From Kuafuiihalomonas sp039024635 (GTDB taxonomy: Bacteria > Myxococcota > Kuafuiibacteriia > Kuafuiibacteriales > Kuafuiibacteriaceae): a stretch of 64,000 bases of DNA. This document shows, one piece after another, positions 1 to 9,442 of this stretch. Where the stretch lies: contig JBCCQA010000017.1 of NCBI GenBank assembly GCA_039024635.1, positions 1 to 64,000 of the forward strand, given 5' to 3'. Position 1 is the stretch's first letter, and every line of letters begins with the position of its first letter. A program made the position numbers and the translations under genes. The notes beneath the pieces are model-generated. The model saw nothing but the letters and a program-made list of their open reading frames with translations. It was not told where the DNA came from and made no database searches.

Positions 1-249
1 GGCAGTGGCCAGGCACGCGTAGCCCGTGGTCAGTGCAGCGCCGGTGCCGAGGACGATGGCGGCGAGCGCGAACCACGCGATCGATGTGGCGTGCCAGGCC
101 ATGCGCAAGAGCCTCGTTGCAGCGCTACGCGGCACGCCGATCGACCAGCCATCGCTTCGGAACAGAGGTCTCAGCACGGATTTCTCGCCCAACACGGAGT
201 GGGCGATTCCGAGGAAGACCAGGGCGAGGGCGGCGATCTCGGCTCTCAT
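1..249 (-). CDS. Small multi-pass membrane protein (partial, C-terminus off the left edge)
   Basis: The complement of the first 249 bases is open throughout. It starts at an ATG and begins MRAEIAALALVFLGIAHSVL. The 83 visible residues hold at least two hydrophobic segments (about residues 4-20 and 52-80) with a basic loop between them, so this is an integral membrane protein entering from the left. It is divergent from the TetR gene that follows, which places that gene's start to the right of 249. A TetR regulator and a divergent membrane protein commonly form a regulator-target pair, but here that is inference. I do not recognise the family. Confidence 0.72.
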   Translation of the reverse strand, partial: MRAEIAALALVFLGIAHSVLGEKSVLRPLFRSDGWSIGVPRSAATRLLRMAWHATSIAWFALAAIVLGTGAALTTGYACLATA

Positions 250-307
250 GACGACCATCCAGAACCATACGGAGACGTATGGCAAGATCTCATCCGTACG
301 ATGGCGT

Positions 308-919
308 ATGGTCCGGTCCATGACGCAGCTCGGGCCGCATGATTGGGTGCGTGAGGCCATGGTTTGCCTCAGTGAGGAGGGCGTGGAGCAGGTTCGGGTG
401 GAGCGATTGGCCAAGAGGCTCGGGGTCTCCAAGGGGAGCTTCTATTGGCACTTCGACGGCCGGCCGGCCCTGCTGGACGCGGTTTTGGACCGTTGGGAGA
501 CGGTGGCCACCACCGCCATCATCGAGCAGGTCGAGACTCTGGCCGGTCCACCCAAGGACCGGCTGTGGACCCTGATGAAGATCACCTTCCGAACCTCCGT
601 CGAGGCCGACCGCATGGAAGCGGCCCTAAGGGCCTGGGCCGCTGCCGACCCTCCCACCCGAAAGACCGTGCGAAGGGTCGATCGACGTCGTCTCCGCTAC
701 GTCGAGGGTCTCCTCCAAGAAGCCGGCCTGGCCAAGCCTCAGGCTCGGCAGCGTGCCCACATTCTCTACCGCACCCTGGTGGGCGAGTTCGTCATGCGTA
801 GCTCAGGTGAGAAGCCGACCTCTCAACGCGCCCTGCGGACTCTCCATACGCTTCTGGTGTCGGCTCCGGGCTCGTCCGGACCCGAGGGTCGGTCCGACTC
901 GAGACGGACGAAAGACTGA
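308..919 (+). CDS. TetR/AcrR family transcriptional regulator
   Basis: About 203 residues with the usual TetR layout. The N-terminal helix-turn-helix has the motif VERLAKRLGVSKGSFYWHF (about residues 30-48), followed by an all-helical ligand-binding half. The frame is open back to base 26, but the upstream part is antisense to the divergent membrane gene and is not TetR-like. The start is therefore taken at ATG 308, with ATG 320 as an alternative. TetR proteins are dimeric repressors released by a small molecule. The likely target is the divergent membrane protein or the gene itself; the ligand cannot be predicted. Confidence 0.86.
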   Translation: MVRSMTQLGPHDWVREAMVCLSEEGVEQVRVERLAKRLGVSKGSFYWHFDGRPALLDAVLDRWETVATTAIIEQVETLAGPPKDRLWTLMKITFRTSVEADRMEAALRAWAAADPPTRKTVRRVDRRRLRYVEGLLQEAGLAKPQARQRAHILYRTLVGEFVMRSSGEKPTSQRALRTLHTLLVSAPGSSGPEGRSDSRRTKD

Positions 920-1009
920 GCCCGAGCGATCGCACGGAGCCTCTGACCATTCCATGACCCCGCCAAGCCTGCTATCGCAGCCCACGCCCCTTGGGGCGAA
1001 AGGCCAAGG

Positions 1010-1930
1010 ATGATGAATCGAATCCCAATGCTCGCCCTCCTTGTCGCGGCCGGTTGTTCGGCAACGTCTACGCCAGGGCCCAGAGCCTCAGCCATGCAGA
1101 CGGACGGATCGAGCGGACTGGACCTTCACAGAGCCTACGAGGCGGGAGAGCGCTTTCGCTACCGACTCACGGTGACCTCGGGGATGGCGGGGGGAGAAAC
1201 GAAGACGGTCGTCTCGGTGTCTTCCCACGTCGTCGAGAAGGAAGGGGATGCCTTCGTCGAGCGTGTTTCCTGGGAGGAGCTTCGAAACCTCACCACGAGC
1301 GAGGACCTCACGAGCCACGCTCGGGCACTACCAGCGCAGACCTTCTCGCTCGACCCGAACTGGAGCGTCGACTTCGAGCCTCCTCGGGACGAAGCGATGA
1401 TGAGCGCCGTCTCCGACCTGTTCACTTTCTACGTATCGGCTAGTCGCTTCGGCGGCGCTGGCAATCTCAACAGTGTCGGCGACCGGTTCTTGAATCCCGA
1501 GTTGATCAAGGGCGACTGGTCTAAGGGCATGGACACCAAGGTCGGTCGGGATTGTCTGAGGCTGTCGATTCACCTCGTCGACCTCGATGAGGCGGTCGCG
1601 ACGCTGAGAGCAGACTACGAGGTCCCCGAGGAGAGCTGTTGGGGGCCGGCGTTCGATTGGATGTCGACGCCCATCGACGGAGTCAGGGTCAATAACTTCG
1701 AGCAGGTAAAAAGAGCCGGCCCCCAGTGGATGGCGGTTTGGGGGTATGAGACCTTCACCCTCACGATGAAAATCGACCGTAGGACCGGTCGGATCATCTC
1801 CGGTGAGATGAATAACCCGCTCGATTGGCATGGCCGGGCCTGCATGGATGAAGGGCTCGAACAGTGCGGTGATCTGCCGCCGATGAAGTACCGACGGGTC
1901 CTCGAGCTCGAGCTACTCGACGACTCATGA
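1010..1930 (+). CDS. Putative secreted lipoprotein of unknown function
   Basis: 306 residues. The N-terminus is a short hydrophobic segment ending in LVAAGC (about residues 11-16), which fits lipoprotein signal peptidase cleavage although the -3 residue is Ala rather than the usual Leu. The mature part is soluble, acidic and without recognisable motifs; scattered Cys (for example in RDCLRL, EESCWGP and GRACMDEGLEQCGD) could form periplasmic disulfides. ATG 1013 is an equally possible start. It lies between two TetR genes with ordinary gaps, so operon membership is unclear. I do not recognise the family. Confidence 0.75.
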   Translation: MMNRIPMLALLVAAGCSATSTPGPRASAMQTDGSSGLDLHRAYEAGERFRYRLTVTSGMAGGETKTVVSVSSHVVEKEGDAFVERVSWEELRNLTTSEDLTSHARALPAQTFSLDPNWSVDFEPPRDEAMMSAVSDLFTFYVSASRFGGAGNLNSVGDRFLNPELIKGDWSKGMDTKVGRDCLRLSIHLVDLDEAVATLRADYEVPEESCWGPAFDWMSTPIDGVRVNNFEQVKRAGPQWMAVWGYETFTLTMKIDRRTGRIISGEMNNPLDWHGRACMDEGLEQCGDLPPMKYRRVLELELLDDS

Positions 1931-2009
1931 CTGTTGACGCCCGGCCCATGCGTCGACGCTTGGCGAGACGAAGGCTGGCTTGTAGTATCGCCGAGCAGGA
2001 ACCCCTTGA

Positions 2010-2597
2010 GTGGCGCGCCCCATAGGACACGATCCTGAAGTCGTCAGAGACGGTCTTCTCAGTGCGTTCCTCCATGGTGGCTTCGACGGAACCTCATTCT
2101 CGGACTTGGAGACTGCCACGGGGCTAGATCGAGGCCAGCTGTCTCGCATGTACGGCAGCAAGCGTGATTTGTTCTTGATTGCCTTGAGGCGAACAGTCGC
2201 TCAGCAGCACGAGGAGTGGTTCCGACCCGTGGCAGAGCAAGGAGGGATTCGTGAAATCCGCGAGCTGCTTCTGTCCATTGCGGGCATTCAGGCTGTCGAT
2301 GGAGGTCCTATCGATGGATGCCTCGTCTGTAACACTTGTCGAGAGCCGATTGCGACGAATGACCCCGAAGTGAAGCGCTTGATTCACCTTCACTTCGCGA
2401 GGGTCGAGAAGACGTTCTCGTCTGCCCTGAAGCGATCCGTAGCCCATGGAGAGCTCAGCTTGGACAAGGCAGAGGTGCGCAAGTCTGCCAGGATGTTCTA
2501 CGGGGTCACAGTTGGACTGTTGGTGCTCGTGCGAGCGGGAGAGGCTCCGTCGACCCTTCGGGACATCGCTCAACGCGCCGTTGCATCGATTTCCTGA
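2010..2597 (+). CDS. TetR/AcrR family regulator with a Cys-containing effector domain
   Basis: 195 residues. The HTH covers about residues 10-55 (DGLLSAFLHGGFDGTSFSDL onward). The second domain contains GCLVCNTCREP, where most relatives have a GCL-V/L-N motif at the pocket mouth; two extra Cys near that turn could make it thiol- or electrophile-responsive, which is inference. The nearest downstream gene, 220 bp away on the same strand, is a four-helix membrane protein and is the most likely regulated partner. Confidence 0.85.
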   Translation: MARPIGHDPEVVRDGLLSAFLHGGFDGTSFSDLETATGLDRGQLSRMYGSKRDLFLIALRRTVAQQHEEWFRPVAEQGGIREIRELLLSIAGIQAVDGGPIDGCLVCNTCREPIATNDPEVKRLIHLHFARVEKTFSSALKRSVAHGELSLDKAEVRKSARMFYGVTVGLLVLVRAGEAPSTLRDIAQRAVASIS

Positions 2598-2816
2598 CCC
2601 ATCGACATGCCTCAGGATGCTAGCGGGCGCGTTCGGCAAGATACTGAGGGACAGGGCCGTTGACGGGTTCCGAGCCGGCACACCCGGGCCGTTCTGCGCA
2701 TCGCCAGAATCAACAAACGTTGACTTATGGACTTGCCGGGCCTACGCTTGTCGAGAGGACGTGAGTGAGCCCACGATCAGCGCCGAAGCGAGCACCCCTG
2801 GAGTAGGACGAAGTCC

Positions 2817-3275
2817 ATGACCGCCATTTCGGGCAACCCAACTGGGCGGTTGGAAACAGGGAAGTCGCGAATCTGGATCGCGATAGCCATGGGTCTGACC
2901 CTGCCGCGTGTGCAGACGGTGCTCCTACTGCCGCAATTGGCGATGTTCGGCGGTGATGCGCCCGATGCATGGCTCGCGCCGTGGTTGAGTGATGCGATCC
3001 TGGGTCTACTCATCCCGGTCGTGCTCTATGCTCTGCTTCGCTCAAAGGGCCTAAGAGCCTGGGGGCTACTGCTGGTCTACAATGCCGTAGGCGCGTTCGA
3101 CTACTCGCACGGTCTGCTCGCACAGTTCACCGATCCACTCCCGGCCTCCATCGCATCGAGCTCTCTCGTATATGGAGGAATCGGCGCCGGCATGACCTTC
3201 CAGTGCATCGCGCTCATCCTCCTCTTCAGCCGCGATGCCCGACGTGCATTCAAGGTCCACGAGGAACAGACATGA
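2817..3275 (+). CDS. Four-helix integral membrane protein of unknown function
   Basis: 152 residues with about four hydrophobic helices (near residues 20-45, 55-78, 82-105 and 112-138), short polar loops and a basic C-terminal tail (SRDARRAFKVHEEQT). Sequence character and codon use look like a real gene. It follows a TetR gene in the same direction with a 220-bp gap that could hold its promoter. Small four-helix proteins of this type are often annotated as conserved hypothetical or DUF membrane proteins. No catalytic motif is visible. Confidence 0.72.
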   Translation: MTAISGNPTGRLETGKSRIWIAIAMGLTLPRVQTVLLLPQLAMFGGDAPDAWLAPWLSDAILGLLIPVVLYALLRSKGLRAWGLLLVYNAVGAFDYSHGLLAQFTDPLPASIASSSLVYGGIGAGMTFQCIALILLFSRDARRAFKVHEEQT

Positions 3276-3370
3276 GACTTCAACGAACGAAGAATGCCAT
3301 GGCACAGCAAGTGACCAGAGCCGATTCGGCGGAGCGGAGAGAGATGGACTCAGGTAAGGGGCATTAAATC

Positions 3371-4432
3371 GTGTCTGCGAATGCACTGCAGGCTGCTGGC
3401 CGCAGGACGAATGAACGCTCATCGACATGCTCGAAGGGTGCCTCTGGCCACCGTTCGACGCTGAGACCGATTCTTCGTCATCGGCGAGCAAGCTCTGTAC
3501 CGGAGCTCGTTTGGGCGATCTCTTTGCTGCTGCAGTCTCGTGGCCTTGCGCAGCACCAGATAGAGCGCTTCCTCGGTCGTCCGCTGGATGAGCTCACACG
3601 ACACCTGGAAGAACGCGTGCCTGACGATCTTGCGCCCATGCTTGTGGACGCGTTCTTGCCGGGACGCGTTTCAGCCATGGACGCCGAAGTTCTGCGACCC
3701 CCCTTCGTACCCCTGCTGGCTCCTTTGGAGGCGACGGCTTCGGTGTCCGAATCCGTAGGCAATGTTCTGGAGCTCATCGTCAGCTTCTGCCCGCTCATTT
3801 CCGACTGCTTCGAGGCCGTTGTCGAGGAAGACAGCCGTCGTGTTTGCCTTCAGCTGAACCATCCCCATGATGGGGTGGACCAAGGTCGGACCACGGAGGC
3901 GGTTCTCTGGATGTTCAAACGATGCGTGCTCGACCACCTTGGCGTCAGGTCCGTGGTCGATCGAGGCAGTGGATTGGGTGTCTCCAAGGTCGCCCTCGTG
4001 CTGAGTAGAGAGGAGATGGGGTACAAACCCATCGGCTCCAACCCTCGCGCCTATGACGCATTTCATGACGCTTTTTCTCGCTACCTCGTGGAGAGACTCC
4101 CGCCCAAGGATGGAGCTGAACTGGAGCGGATTGTGCAGGCCATCGAGCAAAACGCCGCAATCGGTGTTTTCAGCGCTGTTGCGGCGGCCCGGCGCGCTCA
4201 CCTGAGCCTACGCACCGCACAACGAATCGTGTGGGCCCGGGGCTCCAGTCTTCGTCTGGAGATTGACGCCCTCCGACGTCAAAAGGCCATCGGCTATGTT
4301 GAGGACGGCAGATGGGAGCCTGACGAGATCGCTGAGCGCCTTGGCTACTCCGACGAACGTGCCTTCAGAAGGGCATTTCACAGATGGACGGGCACCACAC
4401 CGTCCAGCTACCGCTCTGGTCGAATCAGATAG
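3371..4432 (+). CDS. AraC-family transcriptional regulator
   Basis: 353 residues from a GTG start. The C-terminal ~90 residues are an AraC DNA-binding domain with two HTH units; the second has the signature IAERLGYSDERAFRRAFHRWTG. The N-terminal ~260 residues contain an ELVWAISLLLQSRGLAQHQI segment shared with two other regulators in this window (62496-63500 and the partial gene at 63787). The first ~40 residues are basic and low-complexity, so the true start may be later. Ligand and targets are unknown. Confidence 0.82.
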   Translation: MSANALQAAGRRTNERSSTCSKGASGHRSTLRPILRHRRASSVPELVWAISLLLQSRGLAQHQIERFLGRPLDELTRHLEERVPDDLAPMLVDAFLPGRVSAMDAEVLRPPFVPLLAPLEATASVSESVGNVLELIVSFCPLISDCFEAVVEEDSRRVCLQLNHPHDGVDQGRTTEAVLWMFKRCVLDHLGVRSVVDRGSGLGVSKVALVLSREEMGYKPIGSNPRAYDAFHDAFSRYLVERLPPKDGAELERIVQAIEQNAAIGVFSAVAAARRAHLSLRTAQRIVWARGSSLRLEIDALRRQKAIGYVEDGRWEPDEIAERLGYSDERAFRRAFHRWTGTTPSSYRSGRIR

Positions 4433-4526
4433 CGCTGAAGGCCGATCCATAGGGCTCTCTCCCGTCTAGAAGAACTCGAGCGCCCTGAATGTTTGGCTTC
4501 GCCTGCTACGGAGGTAGGCTGCTCGC

Positions 4527-7223
4527 ATGGCCAAGAAGCGGTTGGTCTTGGATGTGGGAGGGGTCGACGTCTCGATCTCGAGTCCCGACAAGGTCTACTT
4601 TGCTCAGGCCGGCATCCGGAAGCTGGAGGTCGTCGAGTACTACCGAGCCGTGGCCGATGCGGCGCTTCGCGCCAATGGGGGTCGGCCCTTGGTGCTCAAG
4701 CGCTACGTGAACGGCGTCGACCGCGAAGCCTTCTATCAGAAGCGGGCCCCTCCAACCCGGCCCGACTGGATCGACACCGTCACTCTGCGCTTCCCTTCTG
4801 GTCGCAAGGCCGACGAAGTCGTTTTGAACAATCCGGCCCAGCTCCTTTGGTGCGTAAATCTGGGCTGCATCGAGCTTCACGTTCATCCGGTGCGGGCGCG
4901 TGACCTCGAGCATCCTGACGAGCTCCGCGTCGACCTCGATCCCGTACCCGGTGTCGAGTGGACTCAGGTCCTAGAGGTCGCTGAAATCACGCGGGTGGTC
5001 ATAGAAGAGCTTGGGTTGGCGGGCTGGCCAAAGACCTCGGGCTCGCGGGGTCTCCACATCTACTGTCGGATTCAGCCGAGATGGAGCTTTGACCAGGTTC
5101 GTCGGGCAGCCCTCGCGATCGCTCGAGAGGTCGAGCAGCGCGCCCCTTCCGGCCTGGCGAGCAGCGCGTGGTGGAAGGAGCAGCGTCAAGGCGTCTTTCT
5201 CGACTACAACCAGAACGCAAGAGATCGAACGATGGCGGGCGCTTGGTCCATCCGACCCACTCCGGATGCGCGCGTGTCGATGCCGCTCACCTGGGACGAG
5301 CTAGCCCACGCGGATCCCAGTAACTTTACGTTGCGCTCTGCCCCCGCCCGTCTGCGTGAGGTCGGTGACCCTCATGCGTTGATGGATGCATATGCCGGTG
5401 ATCTCACGAAGGCGCTAGAGCTTGTTGCTCGACACGAGAAGCAAGGGCTTGGCGATGCAGCTTGGCCACCTCACTACGTGAAGCAGGAGGGAGAGCCCAA
5501 GCGCGTTCAGCCGTCTCGCGCGAGGCCGGTCATCGAGATTGGCCGAGCCAAGGACCGCGAAGACGCCATAGCGGGTCTCGAACGATGGCGGCTTCGCTAC
5601 CCCGAGGTGCAGCCTCATCTCGCCCCGCATCACATCCTGATCGACCGCATGCGAGGCCGACACTCGGAGTGGACGCGCATCCGGGTGAATCTGCAGGACG
5701 TGCCAGATGAGCTCCGTCCGGCCCAAGAGGCGCTCGATCCGGACTATGACGTCCGCACCGAATGGGACGCGGCCCCCGAAGACGCCTCCGAGCTGCCCAG
5801 GGTCCCGGGCATCGGGCCCAGCAAGCTCGCTGCGCTAAGGGACGCGCTGGGGGTCACCAGCGTGGAGGAGCTCGAGGAGGCCGGGCGCTCGGGGCTCATC
5901 CGGACCGTGAAGGGTTTCGGAACCAAGACGGAGGACAAGATCATGAGCGGCATCTCGCTCCTTCGGGCACGTTCGGGTCAGTGGCTTGGCTCAGATGCGC
6001 TCGAAGTTGCGGAGGCGGTCCTTGGCGTCTTGCGCGACGTCGCCGAGAGGGCCGAACTTACAGGAGCGCTTCGTCGGGGGGTCGAGGTCGTTGACCGAGT
6101 GGAGCTCGTGGCCGCGGGCGACGCCTCCTTGATTCTCGACCGGTTCGTGGCTCAGGGCCGCGCTGTGAAGGAGCGCTCCGCGGACACGTGCACGATCGAA
6201 GCCGAAGATGGGCTCGTCATTCGTCTTCATGTCGCGGACCCCGCAGCGTTCGGGGCCGCGTGGCAGCATGCGACGGCGGCTCAGCCCTATCGGGCCGAAC
6301 TTGAATCCCGAGCGCGTGCTCGTGGCTTCGCGCTGGACGCAGATGGGCTTCGCGACCACGAGGGTTCGCTCATTGCGACGCCCGACGAGGGGTCGGTAGC
6401 TCGTCGTTTGGAGATCCTCGAAGTCCCGCCCGAGCTTCGGGAAGAGCCCTCCGCACTACAGCTTTCAGCCGCCGATCTCGACGCCCTCGTGGCGGCGGAG
6501 AATCTGTGCGGGATGGTGCATTGCCACACGGTCTGGTCCGACGGTGCGCAGACTATTGAAGAGATGGCGCAAGCCGCCGAAGCCCGGGGCTACCGATACC
6601 TGACCATCACCGACCACTCCTCATCGGCGTTCTATGCCCGCGGCCTGACTGTGGAGGAGCTGAAACGCCAGTGGGACGAGATCGACGAGGTCCAAAGTCG
6701 GGTCAACGTTCGCATCCTCAAGGGCACCGAGGCCGATATTCTCGCCGATGGAGCTCTCGACTTTCCACACGCCATCCTGGAGCGCCTCGATATCGTCATC
6801 GCCAGCGTGCACAGTCGCTTTCAGCTGTCGGAGGAGGCGATGACCGCCCGACTGGTCCGAGCCATGAGGGCACCTATCTTCAAGATCTGGGGACATCCGC
6901 TCGGTCGCCGCCTTCTCCGCCGAGAGCCGGTTGGGCTACGACTGGACGAAGTCCTGGATGCGGCAGCCGGAAGCCCAGTGGCGATCGAAATCAACTGCGA
7001 CCCTCACCGGCTGGACCTTCCCGCGGCCGAAGTACGTGCCGCGAGGGCGCGGGGCATCCCGTTCGTGCTCTCGGCCGACGCGCACAGCGCGGAGGCGATG
7101 GACGTAGTTCCCTTCGGGGTCCGGCTGGCTCGACGGGCCGGTGTGACCGCCGACGAGGTGCTCAACACCCTTCCGTCCGACGCGTTCATGCGGGCTGTCC
7201 GGCCGTCGGGGCGGCGGACCTGA
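4527..7223 (+). CDS. LigD-type NHEJ polymerase fused to degenerate PolX and PHP nuclease
   Basis: 898 residues. Residues ~1-290 are a LigD/PrimPol-type polymerase domain: catalytic Asp pair in VDLDP (136-138), SGSRGLH (171-177) and a third Asp in FLDYNQN (226). A linker (~335-410) of the type that follows many stand-alone LigD polymerases comes next. Residues ~411-485 are helix-hairpin-helix units (LPRVPGIGPSK, VKGFGTKTEDK) like PolX fingers. Residues ~486-640 resemble a PolX palm/thumb, but the usual GSxRRGxExxxDID site reads GALRRGVEVVDRVEL, so the metal-binding Asp pair is lost. Residues ~655-898 form an intact PHP domain (HCHTVWSDG, TDHS, KGTEADI, SVHSRF, WGHPLGR, SADAHS). The protein probably fills ends with the N-terminal polymerase and processes them with the PHP site. 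It is convergent with a DNA ligase. No Ku gene is in the window. Confidence 0.88.
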   Translation: MAKKRLVLDVGGVDVSISSPDKVYFAQAGIRKLEVVEYYRAVADAALRANGGRPLVLKRYVNGVDREAFYQKRAPPTRPDWIDTVTLRFPSGRKADEVVLNNPAQLLWCVNLGCIELHVHPVRARDLEHPDELRVDLDPVPGVEWTQVLEVAEITRVVIEELGLAGWPKTSGSRGLHIYCRIQPRWSFDQVRRAALAIAREVEQRAPSGLASSAWWKEQRQGVFLDYNQNARDRTMAGAWSIRPTPDARVSMPLTWDELAHADPSNFTLRSAPARLREVGDPHALMDAYAGDLTKALELVARHEKQGLGDAAWPPHYVKQEGEPKRVQPSRARPVIEIGRAKDREDAIAGLERWRLRYPEVQPHLAPHHILIDRMRGRHSEWTRIRVNLQDVPDELRPAQEALDPDYDVRTEWDAAPEDASELPRVPGIGPSKLAALRDALGVTSVEELEEAGRSGLIRTVKGFGTKTEDKIMSGISLLRARSGQWLGSDALEVAEAVLGVLRDVAERAELTGALRRGVEVVDRVELVAAGDASLILDRFVAQGRAVKERSADTCTIEAEDGLVIRLHVADPAAFGAAWQHATAAQPYRAELESRARARGFALDADGLRDHEGSLIATPDEGSVARRLEILEVPPELREEPSALQLSAADLDALVAAENLCGMVHCHTVWSDGAQTIEEMAQAAEARGYRYLTITDHSSSAFYARGLTVEELKRQWDEIDEVQSRVNVRILKGTEADILADGALDFPHAILERLDIVIASVHSRFQLSEEAMTARLVRAMRAPIFKIWGHPLGRRLLRREPVGLRLDEVLDAAAGSPVAIEINCDPHRLDLPAAEVRAARARGIPFVLSADAHSAEAMDVVPFGVRLARRAGVTADEVLNTLPSDAFMRAVRPSGRRT

Positions 7224-7244
7224 ATTGTCATTTCGCTGCCTCTG

Positions 7245-8327
7245 TCAGGCGGTCAGATCTCCTGCCTCAAAGAAGGTCGCAAGCCCGGCAGGTGGCTCGG
7301 TCTGAAGCTGCGCATAGGTACAGCTCTCGGGTGTCCGGTCGAGTCGCCAGCGTCGAAAGGTCGCGGCGTGTCGGAATCGATGGCCCTCGAGGTGGTCGTA
7401 GCTCACTTCTACGACGCGCTCGATTCGGAGCGGCTCCCAAGTGAGATCCTTGCCCTGAGACCATCGGCTTTGGGCGACCGGTCTGCGCTCGTCGGAGGAC
7501 GCGGAAGCATACTCGCGCCACGGATGGGCCTCCGATGGTTGCACTCGCAAGGGCTCGAGCTCCTCGGCGAGGGCTTTTCGCTGCTCGTGGCGGAAGGAGG
7601 ACGTGATGCCGACATGGTGGAGCTTGTCGCCCTCATAGAGTCCAAGAAGAAGGGAGCCCACGAGCTTCCCTGGGCCATTCTTGTGCCATCGGAACCCGGC
7701 TACGACACAGTCCACGTCGTGGCGGTGCTTAATCTTCAGCATCGCTCGCTTCTTGGATTGGTATGATTGCTCCGTGGCTTTGGCGATTACGCCGTCCAGT
7801 CCTGCGCCCTCGAATCGGTCGAACCACCGCTGGGCGATTGAGCGGTCCGTGGTCGCGGGAGTGAGATAGAGCGGGGTGCGGAATTGCGAGGCGACGGCTT
7901 CCAGTTGGGCCCGGCGGTCCCGCGTTGGTTTGGTGCGAAGATCCTGACCACGATGGGACAGCAGGTCGAACGCGACGAAGGCAACCGGCGTTTCCGAAGC
8001 GAGCCGGTCGACACGCGACCGAGCCGGATGCAGGCGCATCTGCAGGGCTTCGAAGTCTAGGCGACCTTCGCGGTGGAGAACGATCTCGCCGTCGAGCACG
8101 ACTTGGGATGGGAGCTGGCTAACCATCGGCTCCAGCAGCTCGGGAAAAAAGCGAGCCAGCGGCTTCTTGGTCCGGCTTTGGATGTAGATGTCCGACCCCT
8201 CCTTGAAGACGAGGGCCCGAAATCCATCCCACTTGGGCTCGAAGATGAATGTGCCCGACGCAGGAATGGCCTCGGTCAGTTTAGCCAGCATGGGCTCGAC
8301 GGGAGGCCGGAGGGGTGGATCACTCAC
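7245..8327 (-). CDS. ATP-dependent DNA ligase (LigD ligase-domain/LigC type)
   Basis: 360 residues. Adenylation motif I is EPKWDGFR near residue 30, with the AMP-accepting Lys. It is followed by VLDGEIV (motif III), FVAFDLL, EGLDGVIAK-like GAGLDGVIAK (motif IV) and MLKIKH (motif V). The C-terminal ~110 residues are an OB-fold domain with GSLLLGLYEGDKLHHVGITS. Its size matches stand-alone NHEJ/repair ligases. It is tail-to-tail with the polymerase-PHP fusion, separated by 21 bp, so the two parts of a bacterial end-joining enzyme occur here as separate genes. Repair of double-strand or nicked ends is the inferred role. Confidence 0.9.
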   Translation of the reverse strand: MSDPPLRPPVEPMLAKLTEAIPASGTFIFEPKWDGFRALVFKEGSDIYIQSRTKKPLARFFPELLEPMVSQLPSQVVLDGEIVLHREGRLDFEALQMRLHPARSRVDRLASETPVAFVAFDLLSHRGQDLRTKPTRDRRAQLEAVASQFRTPLYLTPATTDRSIAQRWFDRFEGAGLDGVIAKATEQSYQSKKRAMLKIKHRHDVDCVVAGFRWHKNGPGKLVGSLLLGLYEGDKLHHVGITSSFRHEQRKALAEELEPLRVQPSEAHPWREYASASSDERRPVAQSRWSQGKDLTWEPLRIERVVEVSYDHLEGHRFRHAATFRRWRLDRTPESCTYAQLQTEPPAGLATFFEAGDLTA

Positions 8328-8415
8328 GAGATGAACTCTGACCGGCAGGTCACCGAGTGGGTCAACCTATCGTCAGTCTCCGTGCGACTCAACGGTGGGT
8401 CCCGGCATGGTCCGT

Positions 8416-9332
8416 TCACGGTGTGGCTTCGAGCCCCGGAATGGCGCAGACCGTGTGATGCAGGTGTTTCAGGACTGCCCGGAGCCGTCGGGTTTGTCGT
8501 CGCGCCGGCAGATAGGAGGCTGTGATCGTCAGCGAAGGGGCGCGCCAGTCGGGTAGCACGTCGACCAGGCTTCCGTCAGCGAGGTCCCCGTCGACGAACC
8601 ATCTGGGCATGACAGCGAAGCCGATACCCATCAAGGCGGCCTTGTGCGCGCAGAAGATGTTGTTGGTGGCGACGCTGACGCGCGCGTTCAGCTGGAGCGT
8701 GTCGCCGGCTACATGGGTCAGAGGAATGGCGCCAGCCTCAAAGGGGCCGAGCGCGGCGCAGGGTACCTCTGCAAGATCTCCAGGAGAGACGTTCTTCTTC
8801 GAGCCCAGGAGGCTCGGGGCAGCCACGACTAGGCGCTCCACGTTTGCGAGTTCCTTAAGCACCAATGTCTCGTCTGAGGGCCTCCCGATCTTGATTCATA
8901 GGTCGCATCCGATCTCCGCGAACTTGATCGGTGAGTTGTCGAGCAACCATGTGAAGCTGGCCAATGGATTCGACCTCTGAAACTCGAGTCCAGCCTCGAC
9001 GAGGTAAATCTGGCCCAAGGCGACCGGTGCGACGATCTTGAGCCCACCAGACAGTTCAACCTCATCCTCTCGATACTGTTCCTCCAAAGCGTCCCATCCG
9101 ATGATGAGAGCCCGGGCTTCGGCCAGCGCGCCTCGTCCTGCCTCGGTCAGGGCGAGGTGATGCGTCGTCCGCTGAATCAGCTGGACGCCCAGCCGCTGTT
9201 CTAGTTCTGCGAGCTGACGACTGGCTGGGCCTGGGCCATACCCAGGTCTCGGGCTGCGGCGCTTATTGACCCCCGTTCGGCGATTCGAACAAAGGTCGAC
9301 AGCAGGGTCAGACGGTCCAGGCTCTTGGCCAT
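8416..9332 (-). pseudogene. LysR-family regulator, disrupted by a frameshift and a stop codon
   Basis: The intact protein can be read by joining three pieces. From ATG 9332 the HTH reads MAKSLDRLTLLSTFVRIAER and continues through a typical LysR helix to about 9230. The sequence then shifts frame into SRQLAELEQRLGVQLIQRTT and the start of the effector domain. At about 8878-8880 an in-frame TGA interrupts GCDL-stop-IKIGRPSDETLV. The remaining effector domain is open to 8416. Two independent lesions make this a pseudogene rather than a single sequencing error. The TGA could come from a CGA Arg codon by one transition. It is divergent from an aldo/keto reductase, the usual target arrangement. Confidence 0.85.
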
Positions 9333-9345
9333 TCGTTATACGAAT
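9331..9345. promoter_or_regulatory. LysR-type operator-like dyad (ATTCGT-3nt-ACGAAT)
   Basis: A 15-bp dyad with perfect 6-bp arms and a T-N11-A core lies in the short divergent region between the LysR remnant and the aldo/keto reductase. It touches the LysR start codon. That is the position and form of an autoregulatory LysR site. Since the regulator is broken, the site may now be unused. Confidence 0.45.
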
Positions 9346-9442
9346 ATCTATGAAATGTGACATCCGTCTACCGGAAAAAAGTCAGATCCAACACCTTCTC
9401 TCTGTCGGCGGCCTCACCCGCCCATCACCGAAGGAGAATGGA

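Noticed and set aside
3671..4201. 176-codon minus-strand open frame in the AraC gene
   Set aside because: Lies wholly opposite a recognisable regulator and shows no protein family signal.
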